A stretch of DNA of 64,000 nucleotides from Trichomonas vaginalis G3 (GCF_026262505.1 NC_067204.1:19669355-19733354), one strand, 5' to 3'. Positions 1 to 13,986 are shown, counted from the stretch's first letter. The notes: generated from the sequence alone by a model not told the origin. Numbers and translations: made by a program.

Positions 1-212
1 GAGAATTCTATAAAACAATGATTAATATGAAAAGAAAGAGAAATTCATAAAACAATGATTAATATGAAAAGAAAGAGAATTCTATAAAACAATGATTAAT
101 ATGAAAAGAAAGAGAAAGTAATAAAACAATGATTAATATGAAAAGAAAGAGAATTAGATAAAACAATGATGAATATGAAAAGAAAGAGAAAGTAATAAAA
201 CAATGATTAATA
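1..212. repeat. 37-bp coded satellite, block 1
   Basis: Tandem array with a period of about 37 bp. Each unit has a nearly invariant 26-bp core beginning AAAACAATGATTAATATG, then an 11-bp slot. The slot words seen across the window are GAGAATTCTAT, GAGAAATTCAT, GAGAAAGTAAT, GAGAATTAGAT, TATTATTATAT, GAGAATGTCAT and, rarely, GAGAATTCCAT. The period is not a multiple of three, so it cannot be a simple coding repeat. The block ends at the target TA (211-212) of the first mariner copy. Confidence 0.95.
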
Positions 213-1513
213 TAGGGTGTCCAAAGGTGTGTTTAGCACAAACCTGAATACTGCAAATAGAAATAAACAAGTTACATATATATAAAGTTTATTTAAATAT
301 AATCACCATTGGATTCAATCACGCGTTCGCAGCGATCGATCCAGGCTTGAAAGACACGCTTTAAATCATCATGAGAAAATTGCTCAAATTGCTCTCTTAC
401 AAAATTTTCAAGATCATCTGGACTCGCGAATTCGCGTCCTTCAGCTCTCTTTTTTAGCGTGCCGAATAAATAAAAGTCAGAGGGTGCAATATCAGGTGAA
501 TAAATTGGGTTTGGAACAACTTTGACATTGTTTTCCACCAAGTAATTCATTACCTTATGACTTTTGTGAACTCTTGAATTATCAAAATGAATTGCAAACT
601 TTTGTTTTGTTGTTTGGATTTCTCAAACTCATCAGAATTGATAATTTGAGTAAGAACATTGTCAATTAGATACTGAGCATTCATCGTATTAGGTTTTTGA
701 AGAATATCAATTGCGATGATACCATTCACGCCCCAAAAAACCGACAACATAATCATTGGTGTGTCAATTTTTTCTTCGGAATGTTTGCGGATTTTCATCC
801 TTCGGGATCCACATGATTTTGGCTTCTATTGCATATTGAAACCAAGACTCGTCCCCTGTTACTAAAAAGCGAAACTTCTTGGATTGATACGCACCCAATA
901 TAGAGAGGAGCTCTTTCGAAGATTGGACTCTAGATTTTTTTTGAACTGAATTAAGGTTGTGCGGAACCCAACGTGTATACGCTAGTTTGTAGTTCAAATA
1001 ATTGTGCAGATAATAACTGACTATTGTACGTGGTATCTTTGTCATCTCCTCTATCCTTCTGAGTGATGCTCTTGGGTCTTCATCTAGCGCTTGAAGAATT
1101 GCTTTGATTTTTCTTTGATCCGGCGATTTTTTGTCAATTTTTATGATGGGCGCCTTTTTGTTCATGAAGTGATACATCCTAACATGATACGTTACAGTGG
1201 AATAGCTAGGAGCATCCATACCGAAGCATTTTACCAATGTCTCGTAGATTTTTTTACAGTCTTTGCATTTTTTTGCAAGAGCGAGGATGTTTTCTTTATG
1301 ATTCATTAAAAAAATGAAAAAAATCCCGCCAAAACTTCCCGCGAAACCGCCTCTTGTCTCAAAATTCATTTTATATCCCGGCATGGCGCCAAAATACAAC
1401 TTACTCATCATATACATATATTCATATTTTTTATTATATATTTATAATCAGCATATATCTCCTTTAATAGTCTCATATAGAGCGCTGTGCTAAACGCACC
1501 TTTGGACACCCTA
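213..1513 (-). mobile_element. Mariner (Tvmar1-like) copy 1
   Basis: A 1.3-kb Tc1/mariner element. The ends are inverted repeats beginning TAGGGTGTCCAAAGG, flanked by a TA target duplication (211-212 and 1514-1515). The transposase lies on the minus strand and is read in pieces over about 1306-293. Frame 764-1417 holds the two N-terminal helix-turn-helix regions, the WVPHNL motif and the first catalytic Asp (VTGDESWF). Frame 293-550 holds the third Asp (SPDIAPSD). The frame is lost between these parts, so this copy should not make active transposase. The same flanks occur around copies 2 and 3, so the three are segmental duplicates rather than separate insertions. Confidence 0.93.
293..1306 (-). 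pseudogene. Mariner transposase, frameshifted (copy 1)
   Basis: Mariner-type DD34D transposase that would bind the terminal repeats and perform cut-and-paste at TA. The likely native start is the MNHKENIL methionine at 1306; an upstream in-frame extension to 1417 lies in the element's 5' leader and is less likely used. Visible family marks are the basic helix-turn-helix segment near SLRRIEEM, WVPHNL, GDESWF, and YSPDIAPSDFYLFG near the C-terminus. The sequence around DENPQTF is out of frame with the downstream half. Copy 3 at the same place reads DEMNPQNIPEEKIDTP without a shift, so a short deletion there (about 7 bp) explains the break. A further shift precedes the last third. Confidence 0.88.
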
Positions 1514-3821
1514 TATGAAAAGAAATATTATTATATAAAACAATGATTAATATGAAAAGAAAGAGAATTAGATAAAACAATGATTAATATGAAAAGAAAG
1601 AGAATTCTATAAAACAATGATTAATATGAAAAGAAAGAGAATTCTATAAAACAATGATTAATATGAAAAGAAAGAGAATTCTATAAAACAATGATTAATA
1701 TGAAAAGAAAGAGAATTCTATAAAACAATGATTAATATGAAAAGAAAGAGAATTCTATAAAACAATGATTAATATGAAAAGAAATATTATTATATAAAAC
1801 AATGATTAATATGAAAAGAAAGAGAAAGTAATAAAACAATGATTAATATGAAAAGAAAGAGAAATTCATAAAACAATGATTAATATGAAAAGAAATATTA
1901 TTATATAAAACAATGATTAATATGAAAAGAAAGAGAAATTCATAAAACAATGATTAATATGAAAAGAAAGAGAATTCTATAAAACAATGATTAATATGAA
2001 AAGAAAGAGAAAGTAATAAAAAATGATTAATATGAAAAGAAAGAGAAATTCATAAAACAATGATTAATATGAAAAGAAATATTATTATATAAAACAATGA
2101 TTAATATGAAAAGAAGAGAATTCTATAAAACAATGATTAATATGAAAAGAAAGAGAATTCTATAAAACAATGATTAATATGAAAAGAAAGAGAAATTCAT
2201 AAAACAATGATTAATATGAAAAGAAAGAGAATTCTATAAAACAATGATTAATATGAAAAGAAAGAGAAAGTAATAAAACAATGATTAATATGAAAAGAAA
2301 GAGAAATTCATAAAACAATGATTAATATGAAAAGAAAGAATTATTATATAAAACAATGATTAATATGAAAAGAAAGAGAATTCTATAAAACAATGATTAA
2401 TATGAAAAGAAAGAGAATTCTATAAAACAATGATTAATATGAAAAGAAAGAGAATTCTATAAAACAATGATTAATATGAAAAGAAATATTATTATATAAA
2501 ACAATGATTAATATGAAAAGAAAGAAAAGTAATAAAACAATGATTAATATGAAAAGAAAGAGAAAGTATAAAACAATGATTAATATGAAAAGAAAGAGAA
2601 ATTCATAAAACAATGATTAATATGAAAAGAAAGAGAATTCTATAAAACAATGATGAATATGAAAAGAAAGAGAATTCTATAAAACAATGATTAATATGAA
2701 AAGAAAGAGAAAGTAATAAAACAATGATTAATATGAAAAGAAATATTATTATATAAAACAATGATTAATATGAAAAGAAAGAGAATTAGATAAAACAATG
2801 ATTAATATGAAAAGAAAGAGAATTCTATAAAACAATGATTAATATGAAAAGAAAGAGAATTCTATAAAACAATGATTAATATGAAAAGAAAGAGAAAGTA
2901 ATAAAACAATGATTAATATGAAAAGAAAGAGAATTCTATAAAACAATGATTAATATGAAAAGAAAGAGAATTCTATAAAACAATGATTAATATGAAAAGA
3001 AATATTATTATATAAAACAATGATTAATATGAAAAGAAAGAGAAAGTAATAAAACAATGATTAATATGAAAAGAAAGAGAAATTCATAAAACAATGATTA
3101 ATATGAAAAGAAATATTATTATATAAAACAATGATTAATATGAAAAGAAAGAGAAATTCATAAAACAATGATTAATATGAAAAGAAAGAGAATTCTATAA
3201 AACAATGATTAATATGAAAAGAAAGAGAAAGTAATAAAACAATGATTAATATGAAAAGAAAGAGAAATTCATAAAACAATGATTAATATGAAAAGAATAT
3301 TATTATATAAAACAATGATTAATATGAAAAGAAAGAGAATTCTATAAAACAATGATTAATATGAAAAGAAAGAGAATTCTATAAAACAATGATTAATATG
3401 AAAAGAAAGAGAAATTCATAAAACAATGATTAATATGAAAAGAAAGAGAATTCTATAAAACAATGATTAATATGAAAAGAAAGAGAAAGTAATAAAACAA
3501 TGATTAATATGAAAAGAAAGAGAAATTCATAAAACAATGATTAATATGAAAAGAAATATTATTATATAAAACAATGATTAATATGAAAAGAAAGAGAATT
3601 AGATAAAACAATGATTAATATCAAAAGAAAGAGAATTCTATAAAACAATGATTAATATGAAAAGAAAGAGAAATTCATAAAACAATGATTAATATGAAAA
3701 GAAAGAGAATTCTATAAAACAATGATTAATATGAAAAGAAAGAGAATGTCATAAAACAATGATTAATATGAAAAGAAAGAGAATGTCATAAAACAATGAT
3801 GAATATGAAAAGAAAGAGAAT

Positions 3822-3918
3822 AAGTTTCATGTTAACATCTGCACCATGATCAACTAGGAATTGGACAATTTCTATGAATCGCTTTGATGGCAATACTAAG
3901 AGGGCATTCATTAATATC
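3822..3918 (-). pseudogene. Single ankyrin-repeat module 1
   Basis: On the minus strand this block translates to one ankyrin repeat of trichomonad type: DINECPLSIAIKANSIEI, then VQFLVDHGADVNMKL. The ECPLSIAI helix start and the HGADVN turn are diagnostic. This copy is slightly shortened in the middle. It sits directly inside satellite units with no neighbouring ankyrin repeats, so it is a gene fragment amplified with the satellite and not a functional gene. Confidence 0.85.
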
Positions 3919-4222
3919 GAGAGAAATTCATAAAACAATGATTAATATGAAAAGAAAGAAATTAGATAAAACAATGATTAATATGAAAAGAAAGAGAAAG
4001 TAATAAAACAATGATTAATATCAAAAGAAAGAGAATTCTATAAAACAATGATTAATATGAAAAGAAAGAGAAATTCATAAAACAATGATTAATATGAAAA
4101 GAAAATATTATTATATAAAACAATGATTAATATGAAAAGAAAGAGAAAGTAATAAAACAATGATTAATATGAAAAGAAAGAGAAAGTAATAAAACAATGA
4201 TGAATATGAAAAGAAAGAGAAT

Positions 4223-4321
4223 AAGTTTCATGTTAACATCTGCACCATGATCAACTAGGAATTTGACAATTTCTATTGAATTCGCTTTGATGGCAATACT
4301 AAGAGGGCATTCATTAATATC
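4223..4321 (-). pseudogene. Single ankyrin-repeat module 2
   Basis: A 99-bp block, exactly 33 codons, encoding one ankyrin repeat on the minus strand (PLSIAIKANSIEI, HGADVNMKL). The start and end are precisely bounded by satellite units, as in the other modules. Confidence 0.87.
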
Positions 4322-4884
4322 GAGAGAAATTCATAAAACAATGATTAATATGAAAAGAAAGAGAATTCTATAAAACAATGATTAATATGAAAAGAAAGAG
4401 AATTCTATAAAACAATGATTAATATGAAAAGAAAGAGAATTCTATAAAACAATGATGAATATGAAAAGAAAGAGAATTCTATAAAACAATGATTAATATG
4501 AAAAGAAAGAGAATTCTATAAAACAATGATTAATATGAAAAGAAAGAGAATTCTATAAAACAATGATTAATATGAAAAGAAAGAGAAATTCATAAAACAA
4601 TGATTAATATGAAAAGAAATATTATTATATAAAACAATGATTAATATGAAAAGAAAGAGAATTAGATAAAACAATGATTAATATCAAAAGAAAGAGAATT
4701 CTATAAAACAATGATTAATATGAAAAGAAAGAGAAATTCATAAAACAATGATGAATATGAAAAGAAATATTATTATATAAAACAATGATTAATATGAAAA
4801 GAAAGAGAATGTCATAAAACAATGATTAATATGAAAAGAAAGAGAATGTCATAAAACAATGATGAATATGAAAAGAAAGAGAAT

Positions 4885-4983
4885 AAGTTTCATGTTAACA
4901 TCTGCACCATGATCAACTAGGAATTGGACAATTTCTATTGAATTCGCTTTGATGGCAATACTAAGAGGGCATTCATTAATATC
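4885..4983 (-). pseudogene. Single ankyrin-repeat module 3
   Basis: A 99-bp ankyrin block on the minus strand, nearly identical to the modules at 4223 and 5286. It is preceded by satellite units with the GAGAATGTCAT word, as is module 1, so modules 1 and 3 share a parent block. Confidence 0.87.
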
Positions 4984-5285
4984 GAGAGAAATTCATAAAA
5001 CAATGATTAATATGAAAAGAAAGAGAATTCTATAAAACAATGATTAATATGAAAAGAAAGAGAAAGTAATAAAACAATGATTAATATCAAAAGAAAGAGA
5101 ATTCTATAAAACAATGATTAATATGAAAAGAAAGAGAAATTCATAAAACAATGATTAATATGAAAAGAAATATTATTATATAAAACAATGATTAATATGA
5201 AAAGAAAGAGAAAGTAATAAAACAATGATTAATATGAAAAGAAAGAGAAAGTAATAAAACAATGATGAATATGAAAAGAAAGAAT

Positions 5286-5384
5286 AAGTTTCATGTTAAC
5301 ATCTGCACCATGATCAACTAGGAATTTGACAATTTCTATTGAATTCGCTTTGATGGCAATACTAAGAGGGCATTCATTAATATC
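5286..5384 (-). pseudogene. Single ankyrin-repeat module 4
   Basis: A 99-bp ankyrin block on the minus strand with the same boundaries. It is preceded by satellite units carrying GAGAAAGTAAT, as at module 2, which marks a duplicated block pair (modules 1-2 and 3-4). Confidence 0.87.
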
Positions 5385-6074
5385 GAGAGAAATTCATAAA
5401 ACAATGATTAATATGAAAAGAAAGAGAATTCTAAAAACAATGATTAATATGAAAAGAAAGAGAATTCTATAAAACAATGATTAATATGAAAAGAAAGAGA
5501 ATTCTATAAAACAATGATGAATATGAAAAGAAAGAGAATTCTATAAAACAATGATTAATATGAAAAGAAAAGAGAATTCTATAAAACAATGATTAATATG
5601 AAAAAGAAATATATATATAAAACAATGATTAATATGAAAAGAAAGAGAATTCTATAAAACAATGATTAATATGAAAAGAAAGAGAATTCTATAAAACAAT
5701 GATTAATATGAAAGAAAGAGAATTCTATAAAACAATGATTAATATGAAAAGAAATATTATTATATAAAACAATGATTAATATGAAAAGAAAGAGAAAGTA
5801 ATAAACAATGATTAATATGAAAAGAAAGAGAAATTCATAAAACAATGATTAATATGAAAAGAATATTATTATAAAAACAATGATTAATATGAAAAGAAAG
5901 AGAAATTCATAAAACAATGATTAATATGAAAAGAAAGAGAATTCTATAAAACAATGATTAATATGAAAAGAAAGAGAAAGTAATAAAACAATGATTAATA
6001 TGAAAAGAAAGAGAATTAGATAAAACAATGATGAATATGAAAAGAAAGAGAAAGTAATAAAACAATGATTAATA

Positions 6075-7372
6075 TAGGGTGTCCAAAGGTGTGTTAGCAC
6101 AAACCTGAATACTGCAAATAGAAATAAACAAGTTACATATATATAAAGTTTATTTAAATATAATCACCATTGGATTCAATCACGCGTTCGCAGCGATCGA
6201 TCCAGGCTTGAAAGACACGCTTTAAATCATCATGAGAAAATTGCTCAAATTGCTCTCTTACAAAATTTTCAAGATCATCTGGACTCGCGAATTCGCGTCC
6301 TTCAGCTCTCTTTTTTAGCGTGCCGAATAAATAAAAGTCAGAGGGTGCAATATCAGGTGAATAAATTGGTTTGGAACAACTTTGACATTGTTTTCCACCA
6401 AGTAATTCATTACCTTATGACTTTTGTGAATCTTGAATTATCAAAATGAATTGCAAACTTTTGTTTTTGTTGTTTGGATTTCTCAAACTCATCAGAATTG
6501 ATAATTTGAGTAAGAACATTGCAATTAGATACTGAGCATTCATCGTATTAGTTTTGAAGAATTATCAATTGCGATGATACCATTCACGCCCCAAAAAACA
6601 CCGACAACATAATCATTGGTGTGTCAATTTTTTCTTCGGGAATGTTTGCGGATTTTCATCCTTCGGGATCCACATGATTTTGGCTTCTATTGCATATTGA
6701 AACCAAGACTCGTCCCCTGTTACTAAAAGCGAAACTTCTTGATTGATACGCACCCAATATAGAGAGGAAGCTCTTTCGAAGATTGGACTCTAGATTTTTT
6801 TTGAACTGAATTAAGGTTGTGCGAACCCAACGTGTATACGCTAGTTTGTAGTTCAAATAATTGTGCAGATAATAACTGACTATTGTACGTGTATCTTTGT
6901 CATCTCCTCTATCCTTCTGAGTGATGCTCTTGGGTCTTCATCTAGCGCTTGAAGAATTGCTTTGATTTTTCTTTGATCCGGCGATTTTTTGTCAATTTTT
7001 ATGATGGGCGCCTTTTTGTTCATGAAGTGATACATCCTAACATGATACGTTACAGTGGAATAGCTAGGAGCATCCATACCGAAGCATTTTACCAATGTCT
7101 CGTAGATTTTTTTACAGTCTTTGCATTTTTTTGCAAGAGCGAGGATGTTTTCTTTATGATTCATTAAAAAAATGAAAAAAAATCCCGCCAAAACTTCCCG
7201 CGAAACCGCCTCTTGTCTCAAAATTCATTTTATATCCCGGCATGGCGCCAAAATACAACTTACTCATCATATACATATATTCATATTTTTTATTATATAT
7301 TTATAATCAGCATATATCTCCTTTAATAGTCTCATATAGAGCGCTGTGCTAAACGCACCTTTGGACACCCTA
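6075..7372 (-). mobile_element. Mariner (Tvmar1-like) copy 2
   Basis: The same 1.3-kb mariner as copy 1, with the same TA position in the satellite and the same flanking word order on both sides. Transposase pieces are visible at 6880-7221 (N-terminal part) and 6656-6856 (middle), minus strand. This copy has several one-base length changes compared with copies 1 and 4, scattered along its length, so the transposase is frameshifted in more places. Confidence 0.92.
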
Positions 7373-8534
7373 TATGAAAAGAAATATTATTATATAAAAC
7401 AATGATTAATATGAAAAGAAAGAGAATTAGATATAAAACAATGATTAATATGAAAAGAAAGAGAATTCTATAAAACAATGATGAATATGAAAAGAAAGAG
7501 AATTCTATAAAACAATGATTAATATGAAAAGAAAGAGAATTCTATAAAACAATGATTAATATGAAAAGAAATATTATTATAAAACAATGATTAATATGAA
7601 AAGAAAGAGAATTCTATAAAACAATGATTAATATGAAAAGAAAGAGAATTCTATAAAACAATGATTAATATGAAAAGAAAGAGAAAGTAATAAAACAATG
7701 ATTAATATGAAAAGAAAGAGAATTCTATAAAACAATGATTAATATGAAAAGAAAGAGAATTCTATAAAACAATGATTAATATGAAAAGAAAGAGAAATTC
7801 ATAAAACAATGATTAATATGAAAAGAAAGAGAATTATATAAAACAATGATTAATATGAAAAGAAAGAGAAGTATAAAACAATGATTAATATGAAAAGAAA
7901 GAGAAAGTAATAAAACAATGATTAATATGAAAAGAAATATTATTATATAAAACAATGATTAATATGAAAAGAAAGAGAATTCTATAAAACAATGATTAAT
8001 ATGAAAAGAAAGAGAATTCTATAAAACAATGATTAATATGAAAAGAAAGAGAAATTCATAAAACAATGATTAATATGAAAAGAAAGAGAATTCTATAAAA
8101 CAATGATTAATATGAAAAGAAAGAGAAAGTAATAAAACAATGATTAATATGAAAAGAAAGAGAAATTCATAAAACAATGATTAATATGAAAAGAAAGAAT
8201 TCTAATAAAACAATGATTAATATGAAAAGAAAGAGAAATTCATAAAACAATGATTAATATGAAAAGAAATATTATTATATAAAACAATGATTAATATGAA
8301 AAGAAAGAGAATTCTATAAAACAATGATTAATATGAAAAGAAAGAGAATTCTATAAAACAATGATTAATATGAAAAGAAAGAGAAATTCATAAAACAATG
8401 ATTAATATGAAAAGAAAGAGAATTCTATAAAACAATGATTAATATGAAAAGAAAGAGAATGTCATAAAACAATGATTAATATGAAAAGAAAGAGAATGTC
8501 ATAAAACAATGATGAATATGAAAAGAAAGAGAAT

Positions 8535-8629
8535 AAGTTTCATGTTAACATCTGCACCATGATCAATAGAATTGGACAATTTCTATTGAATTCGCTTTGA
8601 TGGCAATACTAAGAGGCATCATTAATATC
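8535..8629 (-). pseudogene. Single ankyrin-repeat module 5
   Basis: A minus-strand ankyrin block matching module 3 but with a few short losses that break its frame. It is flanked on the left by GAGAATGTCAT units, as are modules 1 and 3. Confidence 0.8.
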
Positions 8630-8928
8630 GAGAGAAATTCATAAAACAATGATTAATATGAAAAGAAAGAGAATTCTATAAAACAATGATTAATATGAAA
8701 AGAAAGAGAAAGAATAAAAACAATGATTAATATAAAAGAAAGAGAATTCTATAAAACAATGATTAATATGAAAAGAAAGAGAAATTCATAAAACAATGAT
8801 TAATATGAAAAGAAATATTATTATATAAAACAATGATTAATATGAAAAGAAAGAGAAAGTAATAAAACAATGATTAATATGAAAAGAAAGAAAGTAATAA
8901 AACAATGATGAATATGAAAAGAAAGAGA

Positions 8929-9008
8929 AAGTTTCATGTTAAATCTCAATGATCAACTAGGAATTTGACAAATTGAATTTTGATGCAATATAAGACATCA
9001 TTAATATC
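8929..9008 (-). pseudogene. Single ankyrin-repeat module 6, decayed
   Basis: A recognisable but strongly worn copy of the ankyrin block: the TTTCATGTT start and the ATTAATATCGAG end remain, while much of the middle is lost. It occupies the place expected for the second module of a pair. Confidence 0.7.
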
Positions 9009-9495
9009 GAGAGAAATTCATAAAACAATGATTAATATGAAAAGAAAGAGAATTCTATAAAACAATGATTAATATGAAAAGAAAGAGAATTCTATAAAAC
9101 AATGATTAATATGAAAAGAAAGAGAAATTCATAAAACAATGATTAATATGAAAAGAAAGAGAATTCTATAAAACAATGATTAATATGAAAAGAAAGAGAA
9201 ATTCATAAAACAATGATTAATATGAAAAGAAAGAGAATTCTATAAAACAATGATTAATATGAAAAGAAGAGAAAGTAATAAAACAATGATTAATATGAAA
9301 AGAAAGAGAATTCTATAAAACAATGATTAATATGAAAAGAAGAGAATTCTATAAAACAATGATTAATATGAAAAGAAATATTATTATATAAAACAATGAT
9401 TAATATGAAAAGAAAGAGAAAGTAATAAAACAATGATTAATATGAAAAGAAAGAGAAAGTAATAAAACAATGATGAATATGAAAAGAAAGAGAAT

Positions 9496-9594
9496 AAGTT
9501 TCATGTTAACATCTGCACCATGATCAACTAGGAATTTGACAATTTCTATTGAATTCGCTTTGATGGCAATACTAAGAGGGCATTCATTAATATC
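9496..9594 (-). pseudogene. Single ankyrin-repeat module 7
   Basis: A full 99-bp ankyrin block on the minus strand, matching modules 2 and 4, set in satellite units with the GAGAAAGTAAT word. Confidence 0.87.
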
Positions 9595-10218
9595 GAGAGA
9601 AATTCATAAAACAATGATTAATATGAAAAGAAAGAGAATTCTATAAAACAATGAATTAATATGAAAAGAAAGAGAATTCTATAAAACAATGATTAATATG
9701 AAAAGAAAGAGAATTCTATAAAACAATGATGAATATGAAAAGAAAGAGAATTCTATAAAAAATGATTAATATGAAAAGAAAGAGAATTCTATAAAACAAT
9801 GATTAATATGAAAAAGAAAGAGAATTCTATAAAACAATGATGAATATGAAAAGAAAGAGAATTCTATAAAAACAATGATTAATATGAAAAGAAAGAGAAT
9901 TCTATAAAACAATGATTAATATGAAAAGAAAGAGAATTCTATAAAACAATGATTAATATGAAAAGAAATATTATTATATAAAACAATGATTAATATGAAA
10001 AGAAAGAGAAATTCATAAAACAATGATTAATATGAAAAGAAAGAGAAATTCATAAAACAATGATTAATATGAAAAGAAAGAGAATTCTATAAAACAATGA
10101 TTAATATGAAAAGAAAGAGAAAGTAATAAACAATGATTAATATGAAAAGAAAGAGAATTAGATAAAACAATGATGAATATGAAAAGAAAGAGAAAGTATA
10201 TAAAAACAATGATTAATA

Positions 10219-11513
10219 TAGGGTGTCCAAAGGTGGTTTAGCACAAACCTGAATACTGCGAATAGAAATAAACAAGTTACATATATATAAAGTTTATTTA
10301 AATATAATCACCATTGGATTCAATCACGCGTTCGCAGCGATCGATCCAGCTTGAAAGACACGCTTTTAAATCATCATGAGAAAATTGCTCAAATTGCTCT
10401 CTTACAAAATTTTCAAGATCATCTGTACTCGCGAATTCGCGTCCTTCAGCTCTCTTTTTTAGCGTGCCGAATAAATAAAAGTCAGAGGGTGCAATATCAG
10501 GTGAATAAATTGGGTTTGGAACAACTTTGACATTGTTTTCCACCAAGTAATTCATTACCTTATGACTTTTGTGAACTCTTTGAATTATCAAAATGAATTG
10601 CAAACTTTTGTTTTTGTTGTTTGGATTTCTCAAACTCATCAGAATTGATAATTGAGTAAGAACATTGTCAATTAGATACTGAGCATTCATCGTATTAGTT
10701 TTTGAAGAATATCAATTGCGATGATACCATTCACGCCCCAAAAAACCGACAACATAATCATTGGTGTGTCAATTTTTTCTTCGGGAATGTTTTGCGGATT
10801 CATTTCATCCTTCGGGATCCACATGATTTTGGCTTCTATTGCATATTGAAACCAAGACTCGTCCCCTGTTACTAAAAAGCGAAAACTTCTTGGATTGATA
10901 CGCACCCAATATAGAGAGGAGCTCTTTCGAAGATTGGACTCTAGATTTTTTTTGAACTGAATTAGGTTGTGCGGAACACCCAACGTGTATACGCTAGTTT
11001 GTAGTTCAAATAATTGTGCAGATAATAACTGACTATTGTACGTGTATCTTTGTCATTCCTCTATCCTTCTGAGTGATGCTCTTGGGTCTTCATCTAGCGC
11101 TGAAAATTGCTTTGATTTTTCTTTGATCCGGCGATTTTTGTCAATTTTTTATGATGGGCGCCTTTTTGTTCATGAAGTGATAATCCTAACATGATACGTT
11201 ACAGTGGAATAGCTAGGAGCATCCATACCGAAGCATTTTACCAATGTCTCGTAGATTTTTTTACAGTCTTTGCATTTTTTTGCAAGAGCGAGGATGTTTT
11301 CTTTATGATTCATTAAAAAATGAAAAAAATCCCGCCAAAACTTCCCCGAAACCGCCTCTTGTCTCAAAATTCATTTTATATCCCGGCATGCGCCAAAATA
11401 CAACTTACTATCATATACATATATTCATATTTTTTATTATATATTTATAATCAGCATATATCCTTTAATAGTCTCATATAGAGCGCTGTGCTAAACGCAC
11501 CTTTGGACACCTA
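10219..11513 (-). mobile_element. Mariner (Tvmar1-like) copy 3
   Basis: A third minus-strand mariner at the same satellite position and with the same flanks as copies 1 and 2. It has many one-base differences, and its right end lacks two of the three C residues of the terminal repeat. It is useful because it keeps the unshifted reading DEMNPQNIPEEKIDTPMIMLSV (10687-10983), which joins the two halves that are out of frame in the other copies. The C-terminal part with SPDIAPSD lies in 10298-10690. Confidence 0.9.
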
Positions 11514-13583
11514 TATGAAAAGATAATATTATTATATAAAACAATGATTAATATGAAAAGAAAGAGAGAATTAGATAAAACAATGCATTAATATGAAGAA
11601 AGAGAATTCTATAAAACAATGAGAATAATGAAAAGAAATGAATTCTATAATAACAATGATTAATATGAAAAGAAAGAGAATTCTATAAAACAATGATTAA
11701 TATGAAAAGAAATATTATTATATAAAACAATGATTAATATGAAAAGAAAGAGAATTCTATAAAACAATGATTAATATGAAAAGAAAGAGAATTCTATAAA
11801 CAATGATTAATATGAAAAGAAAGAGAAAGTAATAAAACAATGATTAATATGAAAAGAAAGAGAATTAGATAAAACAATGATTAATATGAAAAGAAAGAGA
11901 ATTCTATAAAACAATGATTAATATGAAAAGAAAGAGAAATCATAAACAATGATTAATATGAAAAGAAATATTATTTAAAAACAATGATTAATATGAAAAG
12001 AAAGAGAAAGTAATAAAACAATGATTAATATGAAAAGAAAGAGAAAGTAATAAAACAATGATTAATATGAAAGAATATTATTATATAAACAATGATTAAT
12101 ATGAAAGAAAGAGAATTCTATAAAACAATGATTAATATGAAAAGAAAGAGAATTCATAAAACAATGATTAATATGAAAAGAAGAGAATTCATAAAACAAT
12201 GATGAATATGAAAAGAAAGAGAATTCTATAAAACAATGATTAATATGAAAAGAAAGAGAATTCTATAAAACAATGATTAATATGAAAGAAAGAGAAATTC
12301 ATAAAACAATGATTAATTATGAAAAGAAAGAGAATTCTATAAAACAATGATTAATATGAAAAGAAAGAGAATTCTATAAAAACAATGATTAATATGAAAA
12401 GAAATATTATATAAAACAATGATTAATATGAAAAGAAAGAGAATTCTATAAAACAATGATTAATATGAAAAGAAAGAGAATCTATAAAACAATGATTAAT
12501 ATGAAAAGAAAGAGAATTCTATAAAACAATGATGAATATGAAAAGAAAGAGAATTCTATAAAAACAATGATTAATATGAAAAGAAAAGAGAATTCTATAA
12601 AACAATGATTAATATGAAAAGAAAGAGAATTCTATAAAACAATGATTAATATGAAAAGAAAGAGAATTCTATAAAACAATGATTAATATGAAAAGAAGAG
12701 AATTCTATAAAACAATGATTAATATGAAAAGAAAATAATATATATAATAAAAAAAATGATTAATATGAAAAGAAAGAGAATTCTATAAAACAATGATTAA
12801 TATGAAAAGAAAGAGAAGTATAAAACAATGATTAATATGAAAAGAAAGAGAAAGATAAAACAATGATTAATATGAAAAGAAAGAGAATTAGATAAAACAA
12901 TGATTAATATGAAAGAAAGAGAATTCTATAAAACAATGATTAATATGAAAAGAAAGAGAATTCATAAAACAATGATTAATATGAAAAGAAATAGATTATA
13001 TAAAACAATGATTAATATGAAAAGAAAGAGAAAGTATAAAACAATGATTAATATGAAAAGAAAGAGAAAGTAATAAAACAATGATTAATATGAAAAGAAA
13101 GATTATTATATAAAACAATGATTAATATGAAAAGAAAGAGAAAGTAATAAAACAATGATTAATATGAAAAGAAAGAGAAAGTAATAAAACAATGATTAAT
13201 ATGAAAAGAAATATTATTATATAAAACAATGATTAATATGAAAAGAAAGAGAATTCTATAAAACAATGATTAATATGAAAAGAAAGAGAATTCTATAAAA
13301 CAATGATTAATATGAAAAGAAAGAGAAATTCATAAAACAATGATTAATATGAAAAGAAAGAGAATTCTATAAAACAATGATTAATATGAAAAGAAAGAGA
13401 ATTCTATAAAACAATGATTAATATGAAAAGAAATTATTATATAAAACAATGATTAATATGAAAGAAAGAGAAATAATAAAACAATGATTAATATGAAAAG
13501 AAAGAGAATTCTATAAAACAATGATTAATATGAAAAGAAAGAGAAATTCATAAAACAATGATTAATATGAAAAGAAAGAGAAT

Positions 13584-13682
13584 AAGTTTCATGTTAACAT
13601 CTGCACCATGATCAACTAGGAATTTGACAATTTCTATTGAATTCGCTTTGATGGCAATACTAAGAGGGCATTCATTAATATC
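13584..13682 (-). pseudogene. Single ankyrin-repeat module 8
   Basis: A 99-bp minus-strand ankyrin block, full length, bounded by satellite units. Confidence 0.87.
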
Positions 13683-13986
13683 GAGAGAAATTCATAAAAC
13701 AATGATTAATATGAAAAGAAAGAGAATTCTATAAAACAATGATTAATATGAAAAGAAAGAGAAAGTAATAAAACAATGATTAATATCAAAAGAAAGAGAA
13801 TTCTATAAAACAATGATTAATATGAAAAGAAAGAGAAATTCATAAAACAATGATTAATATGAAAAGAAATATTATTATATAAAACAATGATTAATATGAA
13901 AAGAAAGAGAAAGTAATAAAACAATGATTAATATGAAAAGAAAGAGAAAGTAATAAAACAATGATGAATATGAAAAGAAAGAGAAT

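Larger units (their letters stand above)
1514..6074. repeat. 37-bp coded satellite, block 2, with four ankyrin modules
   Basis: About 4.5 kb of the 37-bp satellite, interrupted by four 99-bp ankyrin modules listed separately. The order of the 11-bp slot words is itself repeated: runs such as TATTATTATAT, GAGAAAGTAAT, GAGAAATTCAT, TATTATTATAT recur at about 1786-1905 and 2999-3120. Many neighbouring stretches have therefore been copied as multi-unit blocks. No gene is seen. Confidence 0.93.
7373..10218. repeat. 37-bp coded satellite, block 3, with three ankyrin modules
   Basis: About 2.8 kb of the 37-bp satellite with three ankyrin modules. Copying quality drops here compared with block 2: one-base losses and gains inside the otherwise fixed core are common. 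No other gene is seen. Confidence 0.92.

Noticed and set aside
1091-1309. A 72-codon frame opposite the mariner transposase (also at 6949, 14652 and 18013).
   Set aside because: It is an antisense shadow of the transposase N-terminus, conserved only because the transposase sequence is.
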